14,215 nt of DNA from CAYVJW01 sp964451885 (GCA_964451885.1 CAYVJW010000036.1:1-14215); one strand, 5' to 3'. Shown: positions 7,355 through 13,820, counted from the first letter of the stretch. Numbers and translations: made by a program. Notes: a model not told the origin generated them from the sequence alone.

Positions 7355-8539
7355 ATGAAAGAATATTTATTTCTCCTCGGTCGCAATCCCATCCTCTCCC
7401 GCGCGGAACTAAAAAACTTCTGTAGAGAGATCTGGTACAACGAAGAAAAATCTCTTTTCATCGGCAAAAATCTGCGTTTTGAAAACCCGCGCGATTTGCC
7501 GAAAACACACGAACAGTTGTTTTTGGACCGCCTGGGCGGAGTGATACGGTTTGGAGAAATTATGGGAGAATTTGAATCCCTAAAGGATATACAGCAAAAA
7601 ATCATTGAAGAGATCAACAACGATAATAAGATTGAAGAAAGAATACTCCTGGGATTCTCTGCGTTCGGTTGCGGACGTAATTTTTTGAAATCTTTTTCAT
7701 CAAAAATAAAGGATTTGCTGCAAATCAAATCAAGCTGCAAGGTTCGCATCGAAAATTCTCCTAGCGAAAACCTGACTTCCGGAAGGATATTTAATGCAAA
7801 ACTACTCAAAAAAGGCAATGAATTCATCATAGTCAAAAACAATAGCACCTACCTCCTCTCCAAAACCCTCGCCAACCAAAACATCCGCAACTACACCCTA
7901 CGCGACCGCATAAAAACATTTCGGGACATGAAACGCGGAATGCTCCCCCCAAAGCTAGCGCAAATACTAATAAACCTAGCAAATCCAAATTACAATGAAA
8001 CGATAATCGACCCATTTTGCGGAACAGGAACCATAAATATAGAAGCCGCAATCATGGGATATCAGACCATCGGATCAGATATCGATGAAAAAATAATAAT
8101 AGACGCTAAAAACAATTTTGATCAAATGGCAGAAAAATTTAGATATAATAAAGAAATCGCAAAATTCTTAGTTTCAGACGCAAAAAACTTCCCGAAAGAC
8201 AAACAGTCCGGAGTTATATCTACCGAAGGATATTTGGGCTTTAATTTTGCAAATAAACCGACCATTAAAGGAATAGAAAAGAATGCGAGTGATGTATTTG
8301 AACTATGGCTGAAAATTTTTCAAAAATTAAGCCAATCAAACATCCGAACTGTAAGCTTTTGCCTTCCCGTATGGGATTATTATGGAAAACAAATCTCCAT
8401 CGCTCAAAAATTGTTTGCCAAAATCAAGAAAAATGCTTACACTCCCTTGGCTCTTTTTAATGGTCAACAGACATATTTATACGCTCGTCCCGGCGCTTTT
8501 GTGACGCGGGAGATATGTGTGGTTACAAAGAAGAGGTAA
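7355..8539 (+). CDS. TRM11-like THUMP-domain RNA guanosine methyltransferase
   Basis: This 394-residue protein matches the COG1041/TRM11 class. The N-terminus (KEYLFLLGRNPILSRAELK) and residues 1-165 form the ferredoxin-like plus THUMP RNA-binding part. The hallmark linker DRIKTFRDMKRGMLPPKLAQ lies at 184-203, and a Rossmann methyltransferase follows with the SAM motif DPFCGTGT (219-226), acidic SD-x-D (241-244) and VSDAKN (273-278). The family's catalytic (D/N)PPY is replaced by TEGYLG (290-295), and a typical C-terminal YLYARPGAFVTREI (374-387) ends the fold. Archaeal and eukaryotic relatives methylate N2 of G10 in tRNA with S-adenosylmethionine; whether this bacterial protein does the same is inference. 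It is the last gene of the dprA operon, 2 nt after the preceding stop. Confidence 0.82.
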   Translation: MKEYLFLLGRNPILSRAELKNFCREIWYNEEKSLFIGKNLRFENPRDLPKTHEQLFLDRLGGVIRFGEIMGEFESLKDIQQKIIEEINNDNKIEERILLGFSAFGCGRNFLKSFSSKIKDLLQIKSSCKVRIENSPSENLTSGRIFNAKLLKKGNEFIIVKNNSTYLLSKTLANQNIRNYTLRDRIKTFRDMKRGMLPPKLAQILINLANPNYNETIIDPFCGTGTINIEAAIMGYQTIGSDIDEKIIIDAKNNFDQMAEKFRYNKEIAKFLVSDAKNFPKDKQSGVISTEGYLGFNFANKPTIKGIEKNASDVFELWLKIFQKLSQSNIRTVSFCLPVWDYYGKQISIAQKLFAKIKKNAYTPLALFNGQQTYLYARPGAFVTREICVVTKKR

Positions 8540-8557
8540 ATAGAGTGTTTTAAATCC

Positions 8558-8587
8558 CGAAAATTTATCCCTAAAGATGAATTTTCG
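8558..8587. repeat. Inverted repeat between methyltransferase and tRNA genes
   Basis: CGAAAATT (8558-8565) and AATTTTCG (8580-8587) are perfect 8-bp complements with a 14-nt loop, immediately before a GGAGG. There is no T run, so it is not a standard terminator; it could fold in the leader of the short frame that follows. Confidence 0.5.
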
Positions 8588-8597
8588 AGAGGAGGAA

Positions 8598-8663
8598 ATG
8601 CAGACGTACACGTTAGCGGACTACCGGAAGTATGAAGCCATTCCCGACAACGATCCGAGGTAG
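8598..8663 (+). pseudogene. Remnant of a Uma2-family gene, cut at the tRNA gene
   Basis: A short frame opens with an ATG at 8598 preceded by a strong GAGAGGAGG Shine-Dalgarno sequence, rare in this window. It encodes 21 residues, beginning MQTYTLADYRKYEAI and ending in PDNDPR, and stops at a TAG inside the tRNA D-arm. An in-frame ATG at 8577 would add MNFREEE. The pattern T-Y-T-L-x-D-Y...DDPR is that of the start of Uma2 (DUF820) proteins, a PD-(D/E)XK nuclease-like family in which DPR is normally followed by Y/W-E-L-I-D-G. The last codons GAT CCG AGG overlap the tRNA acceptor stem. I read it as a truncated gene; a leader peptide or chance frame is possible. It looks richer in G+C than its surroundings. 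Confidence 0.4.
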
Positions 8664-8728
8664 CTCAGCGGTAGAGCAAGTGGCTGTTAACCACTTGGCC
8701 GTCGGTTCGAATCCGACCCTCGGAGCCA
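8654..8728 (+). tRNA. tRNA-Asn (GUU), CCA encoded
   Basis: The cloverleaf is complete: acceptor stem TCCGAGG (8654-8660) with CCTCGGA (8718-8724), discriminator G, and encoded CCA (8726-8728). The D stem is GCTC/GAGC, the anticodon stem AGTGG/CCACT with loop CTGTTAA giving anticodon GTT (Asn), a 5-nt variable loop, and a T arm GTCGG-TTCGAAT-CCGAC. The 3' half is also read on the minus strand as the end of the integrase gene, which marks the tRNA as the element's likely integration site. Confidence 0.97.
8687..8728. other. Probable attachment site of the integrated element in the tRNA 3' half
   Basis: The integrase gene on the minus strand crosses exactly into the tRNA at its CCA end and stops in the anticodon loop (TAA at 8689-8687). 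Elements that insert into tRNA genes rebuild the 3' end of the tRNA, so the core att sequence should lie within this stretch. No second copy of the T-arm/acceptor sequence occurs elsewhere in the window, so the other boundary must be beyond 14215. The core limits cannot be fixed from one end. Confidence 0.5.
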
Positions 8729-10522
8729 GTTAGAAAATTTTGCCTTAGAAAGCCCTCTTTCGGTTTTTTTTGGCTGTGTGTCAAATTGACCAATCATCAA
8801 ACTGTCAAAAGGCTTACGCAATTTTAACTCTATTTTTCCATCCACTAAATACGCGTTCGAACTCACGCTTTTAATGATTTCTCGTTTGAGTTGCTTCGAT
8901 CCGTTTTGCCATGCCTGCTTTGCTCTATTGGCTAGGTTCAGGAAGTTATCGGCTTGTTCGACCCAGTCGGTGTTTTTTTCGTTCAACTTTTGGATCTGTT
9001 TCATAATGTCCTCCTGTTTTTGGCTTAGGTCGGATTTTTTCGTCGAAAACAAATCACTCTCAATTTCTCCGTTGAGCCGTAGCTCCAACAAGTTATCAAG
9101 TTTGTTTTTTATGAGCTGATGATCCTTTTGGAGATTCTTGAGGGATTGATTCTCCAGTACCTTTTTTTGAAAATGTTCATCGCGGAGCATTTCTCGGCAG
9201 TATTCATAGATTTCTGGTGGAATACGGATACTTTCCAAGTAGTTCTCAATTTGCTGGCAAAGTTCAGCTTCAACCGTGGTTCTTTTGGGAGCTTCATTTT
9301 GATGTTTTCCTTGGGGACAGGGCTTTTTATTTTTCGTTCCCGAACAACGGACGTATCTGTGAACGATCAAACTTTCTCGCGTTTCTTTGGTAATCGATTC
9401 ATCACATCTTGGACAATCTAATGGTAGTGGTCGAGATACGGCATGGGTGAACCACTTTTCGCAATGAGAACATTTGTATTTCCGTTTTTCTTCTGTCACG
9501 GTCGCACATCCGCATTGTTTACAGTGGATTGCCCCAGCAAAGAGGTAATTATGAATGCGAGGCATAGCCGTGTGATGCGTGAGTCCACGGCTTTTCAAAA
9601 CTTCTTGCACTCGATAAAACATCTCTTCACTCACCATGGGGGGATGATTCCCTTTGACCACCACACAATCTTCACAAAGCTCTCCTTCGATTTCCCCTCG
9701 AGCGAGTAATTCTTTCGCTTCCTCAAAAATCTTCACGCCTTTCCCGTTGTGAGAATTCCCGATTTTCATTTTTCCGATGTAAAAAGGATTTAGAAACATC
9801 CCATAGTAAGTATTAATTCCTACCATAGAGCCTTCGGGCTGTCTTCTAGTTGGCCTTGCCCGCAAGCCCATCTTTTCAGCATGAGCCTTAATCTGTGGCA
9901 TAGAATAAGCCCCTGTTGCAAACATTTCCCAGCAAGACTTAACGACATCCCATCGAGTTTCATCTTTTTCGACCCATTTTTGCCCCTTCTTATTTCCAAA
10001 GTTCTCATACCCAATCCTTGCCCAGCCGATCCAATTCCCGTCTCGAATTTTGGATTTCAGCCCTCGCACCACATTTACGCCCTTCTGATCGTTTTCTAGT
10101 TTGGCATTGGCCACCGCCTGCACGAGCATGTATTTGTGAAAAGGCTCATTTTTGAATTCTTGGCTTGGGGTACGGATTTGTTTGAGCAATCCCGATTCAA
10201 GTACAGAAATCACTCGTTCCACGTCGCCTACGTTTCTTGAAAGTCGATCAATAGACCACACTAAAACGCAATCACAAAGCCCGCTTTCGACTTGATCCAT
10301 CACTTCGTTAAATATTTTTCGTTGTCCGCATCGTTTGGCAGAGTAGCTTTCAATTTTGGTATCGATGAGTTTGAGTTGTTCATCAGGCGTACGAGCAAAT
10401 CCCGTGTTGAAGCGATGTAGAAATTCTTTCATTTCGCTGATTTGATCATCGAGCGATTGTACTTGGCGTTCATCTGATTCACTAGATTTTCGACAATAGA
10501 GGATTGTTTTTTGCATAGTCAT
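8687..10522 (-). CDS. Large serine recombinase (integrase)
   Basis: With the start at 10522 the protein has 611 residues. The resolvase catalytic domain (about 5-150) shows Y9-C-R-K-S13, with S13 as likely nucleophile, and VLVWSIDRLSRN (86-97). The recombinase domain follows at about 160-330 (W-x-x-x-x-I-G-Y, then NPFYIGKMKIG and MVSEEMFYRVQEVL). The zinc ribbon (334-402) contains an extra inner CxxC pair of motifs (see findings), then a coiled coil (about 455-515). Such enzymes integrate and excise elements between attP and attB. The last 13 residues (WLRGSDSNRRPSG) and the stop are encoded by the antisense of the tRNA-Asn gene, so the C-terminus depends on the insertion site. The frame extends to an ATG at 10549, but the family-like N-terminus begins at MTMQKTILYCRKSSE; ribosome binding sites do not decide. 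Confidence 0.92.
   Translation of the reverse strand: MTMQKTILYCRKSSESDERQVQSLDDQISEMKEFLHRFNTGFARTPDEQLKLIDTKIESYSAKRCGQRKIFNEVMDQVESGLCDCVLVWSIDRLSRNVGDVERVISVLESGLLKQIRTPSQEFKNEPFHKYMLVQAVANAKLENDQKGVNVVRGLKSKIRDGNWIGWARIGYENFGNKKGQKWVEKDETRWDVVKSCWEMFATGAYSMPQIKAHAEKMGLRARPTRRQPEGSMVGINTYYGMFLNPFYIGKMKIGNSHNGKGVKIFEEAKELLARGEIEGELCEDCVVVKGNHPPMVSEEMFYRVQEVLKSRGLTHHTAMPRIHNYLFAGAIHCKQCGCATVTEEKRKYKCSHCEKWFTHAVSRPLPLDCPRCDESITKETRESLIVHRYVRCSGTKNKKPCPQGKHQNEAPKRTTVEAELCQQIENYLESIRIPPEIYEYCREMLRDEHFQKKVLENQSLKNLQKDHQLIKNKLDNLLELRLNGEIESDLFSTKKSDLSQKQEDIMKQIQKLNEKNTDWVEQADNFLNLANRAKQAWQNGSKQLKREIIKSVSSNAYLVDGKIELKLRKPFDSLMIGQFDTQPKKTERGLSKAKFSNWLRGSDSNRRPSG
8748..8771 (+). terminator. Possible terminator behind the tRNA gene
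   Basis: GAAAG (8748-8752) pairs with CTTTC (8757-8761) around CCCT, followed by GG and eight T (8764-8771). The stem is only 5 bp and lies in the integrase coding sequence on the other strand; position and T run fit termination of the plus-strand tRNA transcript. Confidence 0.35.
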
Positions 10523-10577
10523 TCTTATAAATATTTCTGGTGGACACACATTTACCTAAAAGGCGTGTATAGCAAGT

Positions 10578-11357
10578 CTAAAAGAGGGTTTGTTTGATTT
10601 CTTCTTGTTCTTTTTGTCGACGATCTTTTTGAGCAAAGTGGATAGATTTTGATTTTCCACAGATTCGGGAACTAACCTGTTCTCGATAAACTTTTTTGAG
10701 ATCATCCAATGATTGGTTCGAAGTAATAATCATAGGTAAATTGTGGCTGGTTCGGTGGTCTACTATTTGGTACATTTCATCGGCCAACCAATCAGAAACT
10801 TTTTCTATACCAAGATCGTCAAGAACGAGAAGTTCGACTGTTCTCATTTTTTTGAAAAGGTTAACGTCAGGATTTTTCCCCGTAGTATCAAATGACCTTT
10901 TTACTCGAGAGACGGCTTCGGGCATCTTTAAAAAAAGAACTTCTGCCAAATATCGCTTTTGTAGTTCATTAGCGATGATGGCAGCTGTATGTGTTTTGCC
11001 TGATCCCACATTTCCCCAAAAGTAATAACCGAACCCGTGTTTTTTTATTTCAGGCCAATTTTCGATGTATTTTGTGCAGGTTTCGTGAAGTTTGGATTTA
11101 TCCTTCAGGTCTTCGATTCGAGCAGATTCATAGTTTGGAATCAGGCTTGAAAGTTTCATAGCCCGTTCCATTCGTTCTTTTTTGTGCTTGCGTATACTTT
11201 CTTGGGTGGAAGGTTCTTGTAGCCATGCTTTAAACAGGCGTTTCCCTTTATCACATTCATTGCAGAAGCGTTTTTCACTGCTTCCATAAGGTTGATAATA
11301 AACAGTGCCTTCTTCGAAACCATGATCTCGACATTCTCGGCATTCAAATTTAGTCAT
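10578..11357 (-). CDS. DnaC/IstB-type AAA+ helicase loader
   Basis: This 259-residue protein should load the replicative helicase at the element's origin. It begins with a four-cysteine zinc finger (C6, C9, C32, C35), as in many phage DnaC-like loaders, then a helical linker, then the AAA+ core: Walker A GNVGSGKT (115-122), Walker B VELLVLDDLG (174-183), sensor ITSN (211-214) and the arginine-finger region SSRICG (229-234). The frame stays open up to 11561, but the ATG at 11357 overlaps the initiator's stop by 8 nt (ATGACTAA) and gives the zinc finger at the very N-terminus, so I chose it. The GAAGAAG before it is a modest ribosome binding site. The initiator-loader order parallels lambda O and P. 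The integrase follows in the same direction. Confidence 0.88.
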   Translation of the reverse strand: MTKFECRECRDHGFEEGTVYYQPYGSSEKRFCNECDKGKRLFKAWLQEPSTQESIRKHKKERMERAMKLSSLIPNYESARIEDLKDKSKLHETCTKYIENWPEIKKHGFGYYFWGNVGSGKTHTAAIIANELQKRYLAEVLFLKMPEAVSRVKRSFDTTGKNPDVNLFKKMRTVELLVLDDLGIEKVSDWLADEMYQIVDHRTSHNLPMIITSNQSLDDLKKVYREQVSSRICGKSKSIHFAQKDRRQKEQEEIKQTLF

Positions 11358-12108
11358 CTTCTTCGATGACAAGGTCGGCATGACCTTGCGTACTGACGTG
11401 ACCCGAGAGTGTATTTCGCCTATTTTTTCCATGTGCATCATCATTAAATTGGAGTACCTCAATATCATCATCCCAACGTTCTCCGTTGAGCCAAGAAGTG
11501 GGATACGGAATAAATTGTCCGTTTGATTCTTTCCAAGCGGAAGAAGATTTTTGTTTTTCAAGAGCTTCTAAAACAATCGGTAGAAGTGATTTTTTGAGTC
11601 TCAAAAACTTCTCACGAGCTTTTTTCTTATTGGTTTTCTTTGGATAGGATTTCCAAAAAATTTCAAAATCTTTGGAGCTCATAAGAGGTATTCTCTTTTT
11701 GTTTTGTGAAGAGTTGTTTTTTGTAAGAGTTTCTTTTGTGGGTGTCATATTTGAGAACGGTTTTTCTCTATTTTGAGAACGCCCTTTCTCGGATTTGAGA
11801 ATCGGTCTCAGTTTTGAGAATTCTTTCCACGCCTTGGTAGTGGGATTTATGCAATATTTGTTCTCAGATTTGAGAATGATTTTTCGGTTTCTTAACTCTT
11901 CCAAAGCACGACACACATTCCGTTTCAGAATGCCTGTCATGTTCTCGAATTGAGAAAGAGATATCCAATCAGTTTGTTTATTCCAGCCAGCAGTCTTTCT
12001 GAGGATTACCGCCAAAATCCTCGTCTTCGCACAAAAACTTCTGTTTCGAGCAATTTCTTCGAGAATCTCATTAGGGACTTTGGTAAAATTTTCCATATTC
12101 ATCTTCAT
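11350..12108 (-). CDS. Phage replication initiator, lambda O-like
   Basis: This 252-residue protein resembles phage replication protein O. Residues 5-95 (FTKVPNEILEEI...AKTRILAVILRKTAGWNK...ISLSQFENMTGILKRNVCRALEELRNRKII) form the winged-helix origin-binding domain of the Phage_rep_O type. A basic, low-complexity linker follows (96-140) and then a C-terminal module (145-215, FEIFWKSYPKKTNKKKAREKF and IPYPTSWLNGERWDDD) common in phage initiators and thought to recruit loader or helicase. Six 16-bp repeats, presumably its own binding sites, lie in the gene at codons 51-122. The start could be M1, M3 or M5 (12108, 12102 or 12096); no ribosome binding site decides. It ends in an 8-nt overlap with the loader gene. 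Confidence 0.85.
   Translation of the reverse strand: MKMNMENFTKVPNEILEEIARNRSFCAKTRILAVILRKTAGWNKQTDWISLSQFENMTGILKRNVCRALEELRNRKIILKSENKYCINPTTKAWKEFSKLRPILKSEKGRSQNREKPFSNMTPTKETLTKNNSSQNKKRIPLMSSKDFEIFWKSYPKKTNKKKAREKFLRLKKSLLPIVLEALEKQKSSSAWKESNGQFIPYPTSWLNGERWDDDIEVLQFNDDAHGKNRRNTLSGHVSTQGHADLVIEEDD
11742..11956. repeat. Six iterons forming a probable replication origin inside the initiator gene
   Basis: Read on the minus strand, six copies share the left half TTCTCAA and match a dyad with consensus TTCTCAAATCTGAGAA. Their plus-strand spans are 11742-11757, 11764-11779, 11786-11801, 11805-11820, 11861-11876 and 11942-11956 (the last is 1 bp shorter). The first three start 22 bp apart, about two helical turns, and the fourth 19 bp on. 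They fall in all three codon phases of the initiator gene (encoding FSNMT, SQNRE, ILKSE, FSKLR, ILKSE and SQFEN), so the DNA and not the protein is conserved. An A/T-rich stretch follows at 11690-11740, a candidate unwinding region. Lambda O binds iterons within its own gene in the same way. Confidence 0.8.
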
Positions 12109-12123
12109 ATTATTTTTAGCGGA

Positions 12124-12360
12124 CTAGAAACTATCCGAGTGCAACAGAGCTTTTGCCTTCTTCACCGCCATTACAAAATCCTGTGCTCCTACTTCGCCAT
12201 TTCTCCAAAAAAGCTGTACAGCTTCTTGAAGCTCAACGGATTCTTCAAAAATAAACTGACATCTGGATCTATTTGATCGGTCGATATTGATCAATGGGAA
12301 TCCTTTGGCGATAAGGAATACGCAGAGATACCAATCGGAGGTGAGATAACGATTCATCAT
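12124..12360 (-). CDS. DUF5659-domain small protein
   Basis: This 78-residue protein matches the DUF5659 pattern: an initial Y-L-T-S-D-W-Y-L-x-x-F-L-I-A-K-G-F-P-L, a middle R-C-Q-F-I-F-E-E-S-x-E-L-Q-E-A-V-Q-x-F-W, and an end F-V-M-A-V-K-K-A-K-A-L-L. The family is short, cytoplasmic, frequent in phages and integrated elements, and of unknown function. Either M1 or M2 could be the start; no ribosome binding site is visible. It lies 15 nt before the initiator gene and 14 nt after the preceding small gene, in the same transcription unit, so a role in element replication or its control is possible but not shown. Confidence 0.75.
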   Translation of the reverse strand: MMNRYLTSDWYLCVFLIAKGFPLINIDRSNRSRCQFIFEESVELQEAVQLFWRNGEVGAQDFVMAVKKAKALLHSDSF

Positions 12361-12374
12361 TCAGAGGGTTAAAA

Positions 12375-12584
12375 TTATAAATTTTCTGTTTCAGCTTTCT
12401 TGATCAACTGCAAAAACCGCTTCAGGTTGAAGTGGATATCAAAGAGATCTTGATCAGAAAGGGCGTGTTCGTAGCGATGTTCAAAAAGCCCACGCAACTT
12501 TTCTTTTTGTGCGTTGGTCATGTCTTGGCCATCGGAACATTTTGCATCTTCATTCATATGTGTTCTCATCTTTAGATCGCACAC
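12375..12584 (-). CDS. Small hypothetical protein of the element
   Basis: I do not recognise this protein firmly. The frame has 69 codons from an ATG at 12584, with further in-frame ATGs at 12569 and 12557; the last gives 60 residues and has a weak GAGAA about 5 nt upstream. The C-terminal half (AQKEKLRGLFEHRYEHALSD then a segment ending FNLKRFLQLIKKAE) is predicted as two amphipathic helices joined by an acidic turn. Small proteins of this shape occur beside replication or integrase genes in mobile elements. It has no signal peptide or membrane segment. Position within the tight co-directional gene run is the main reason to accept it. Confidence 0.55.
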   Translation of the reverse strand: MCDLKMRTHMNEDAKCSDGQDMTNAQKEKLRGLFEHRYEHALSDQDLFDIHFNLKRFLQLIKKAETENL

Positions 12585-12613
12585 ATTGTCCGAAGAAGGT
12601 AAAAATGATTCAC

Positions 12614-13366
12614 CTACACGTCACCGACATCTGACCGACATGGCTCTATGACAAGCACGGAATTCTCTTTGTAGTGGAAGATTTTGGTTTTGCAGTCTTT
12701 ATTGAGTCGTTCAAAAACCTTGTCGATACGTCGACAAAATGAATATCGGCTGGCTGATTGTTGGAACAAATTTTCTTCTCCCAAGATTTTTGCTAACTCC
12801 AAATAAGAGAAGCGATAATCACGGTTTTCTAAAAGTATTTTTGCCAGTGGAGCTGATTTTTCTCCAAGGTTTTTAATGGGGGTTCCGTAATGAAATATTT
12901 TATTCAGAGTGAAATCAAAAGTGAGAGATCTGTAGGTTTGGATTTCATGAGGATAGACCGAATATTCCATGCCTCGATAACTGTTGATAAAGCCTCTCAG
13001 CTTTTGGAAGTCATCTACGATTATTTCAAAAAAATCATTCCCTTTCTGCCAAGTGATTCCTGCACCAGTCACGCAATAATAGACTTCCTCCGAAAAGTAA
13101 TCATCCTCTCCAAAATAGCCCCCTATATACACAGAAGTTGAAATTTGCTTGAGAGTTCGTCCGACAACATCCATCCCAATACCCGTTTGCAATGTCATCC
13201 AACGAAAGTCAGTATGCTTCCACACAGCATGTTTTTCAAATGCTTTAAGATCTCGAAGTTTCTCGGCAAAAGCCTCAAGGATGATTCGAGTGGGATCATT
13301 TTTGTTGAGTCGGTATTCATGTGTTGAAGGCCGACAAATCGGTAGCTTTGAATTAAAAGGATTCAT
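12614..13366 (-). CDS. Unknown protein with OmpR/PhoB-like winged-helix C-terminus
   Basis: This 250-residue protein has no family I can name for its N-terminal 145 residues, which are mixed alpha/beta with aromatic-rich strands (STSVYIGGYFGEDDYFSEEVYYCV). Residues about 147-241 follow the layout of an OmpR/PhoB-type effector domain: the opening strands LTFDFTLNKIFHYGTPIKNLGE, helix SAPLAKILLENRDYRFSYLELAKIL, a central basic helix (SASRYSFCRRIDKVFERLN) and a wing hairpin TKIFHYKENSVLVIEP. A DNA-binding regulator of the element is therefore plausible; no receiver domain is present. It starts 36 nt after the stop of the terminase-like gene and precedes the replication genes. There is no Shine-Dalgarno sequence at the ATG. 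Confidence 0.65.
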   Translation of the reverse strand: MNPFNSKLPICRPSTHEYRLNKNDPTRIILEAFAEKLRDLKAFEKHAVWKHTDFRWMTLQTGIGMDVVGRTLKQISTSVYIGGYFGEDDYFSEEVYYCVTGAGITWQKGNDFFEIIVDDFQKLRGFINSYRGMEYSVYPHEIQTYRSLTFDFTLNKIFHYGTPIKNLGEKSAPLAKILLENRDYRFSYLELAKILGEENLFQQSASRYSFCRRIDKVFERLNKDCKTKIFHYKENSVLVIEPCRSDVGDV

Positions 13367-13402
13367 GGATATACATTTTCATATTCATATTTTCGGTGCT
13401 TG

Positions 13403-13753
13403 CTATTCGTCCAGACGAAGCAGATCAGCCAACTCTTTCGTGGGGTCGTGGACTTCTGTTTGGAGTTTCTGGACGTATTTTTTATTTCGTGATTGCAAGT
13501 AAAATCGAACCATGGCCATATCTTTGTGAACAATGATGGCTTCAGCCATGCGGTCTTCTGCAATGATGCCGATTTCTATTTCTCGGATTTCTTCGGCTTG
13601 TTCAGCGAATTCAGGATCGTCTTTGACCCATTTATAAAATGTGAAATTAGAAATCCCTGCATCTTTACAAGCGAGTGTGACGATCCCTCGTCGTTTCTGA
13701 AAGAATTCTAGAAAGCGTTTTTTGTCTTGAGAGGTGGTCTTTTTTCCTTGCAT
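13403..13753 (-). CDS. Terminase small subunit-like HTH protein (phBC6A51 type)
   Basis: This 116-residue protein has an N-terminal helix-turn-helix (about 10-50): FLEFFQKRRGIVTLACKDAG then ISNFTFYKWVKDDPEFAEQ, the homeodomain-like arrangement of phage terminase small subunits of the phBC6A51 type. An acidic helix with AEDRMAEAI and the segment MVRFYLQSRNKKYVQK complete the pattern. Terminase small subunits recognise phage DNA for packaging together with a large subunit. Here no large subunit follows; the next gene is the winged-helix protein and then replication genes. That could mean a phage satellite that redirects a helper's packaging, a remnant, or an HTH regulator related to TerS. It is the first gene of the minus-strand run, without a visible ribosome binding site. 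Confidence 0.7.
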   Translation of the reverse strand: MQGKKTTSQDKKRFLEFFQKRRGIVTLACKDAGISNFTFYKWVKDDPEFAEQAEEIREIEIGIIAEDRMAEAIIVHKDMAMVRFYLQSRNKKYVQKLQTEVHDPTKELADLLRLDE

Positions 13754-13820
13754 GATTTTGACTGTATTAGAGGGGGGACTCCGTGTGAGAAGTGCGAGAA
13801 GTTCGGGGCGAATTTACGCA

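Noticed and set aside
9119..9709. Plus-strand frames opposite the integrase gene (9119-9421, 9443-9709)
   Set aside because: They lie fully antisense to a gene with clear domains and show no protein-like pattern.
10523..10549. Integrase start at ATG 10549
   Set aside because: The added MCPPEIFIR does not fit the family N-terminus, which starts just before TILYCRKSSE, and the AGG there is too close to the ATG.
11742..11956. Repeats read as a short CRISPR array
   Set aside because: The units are 16-bp dyads with unequal, mostly very short gaps and lie within a coding gene; no cas genes are near.
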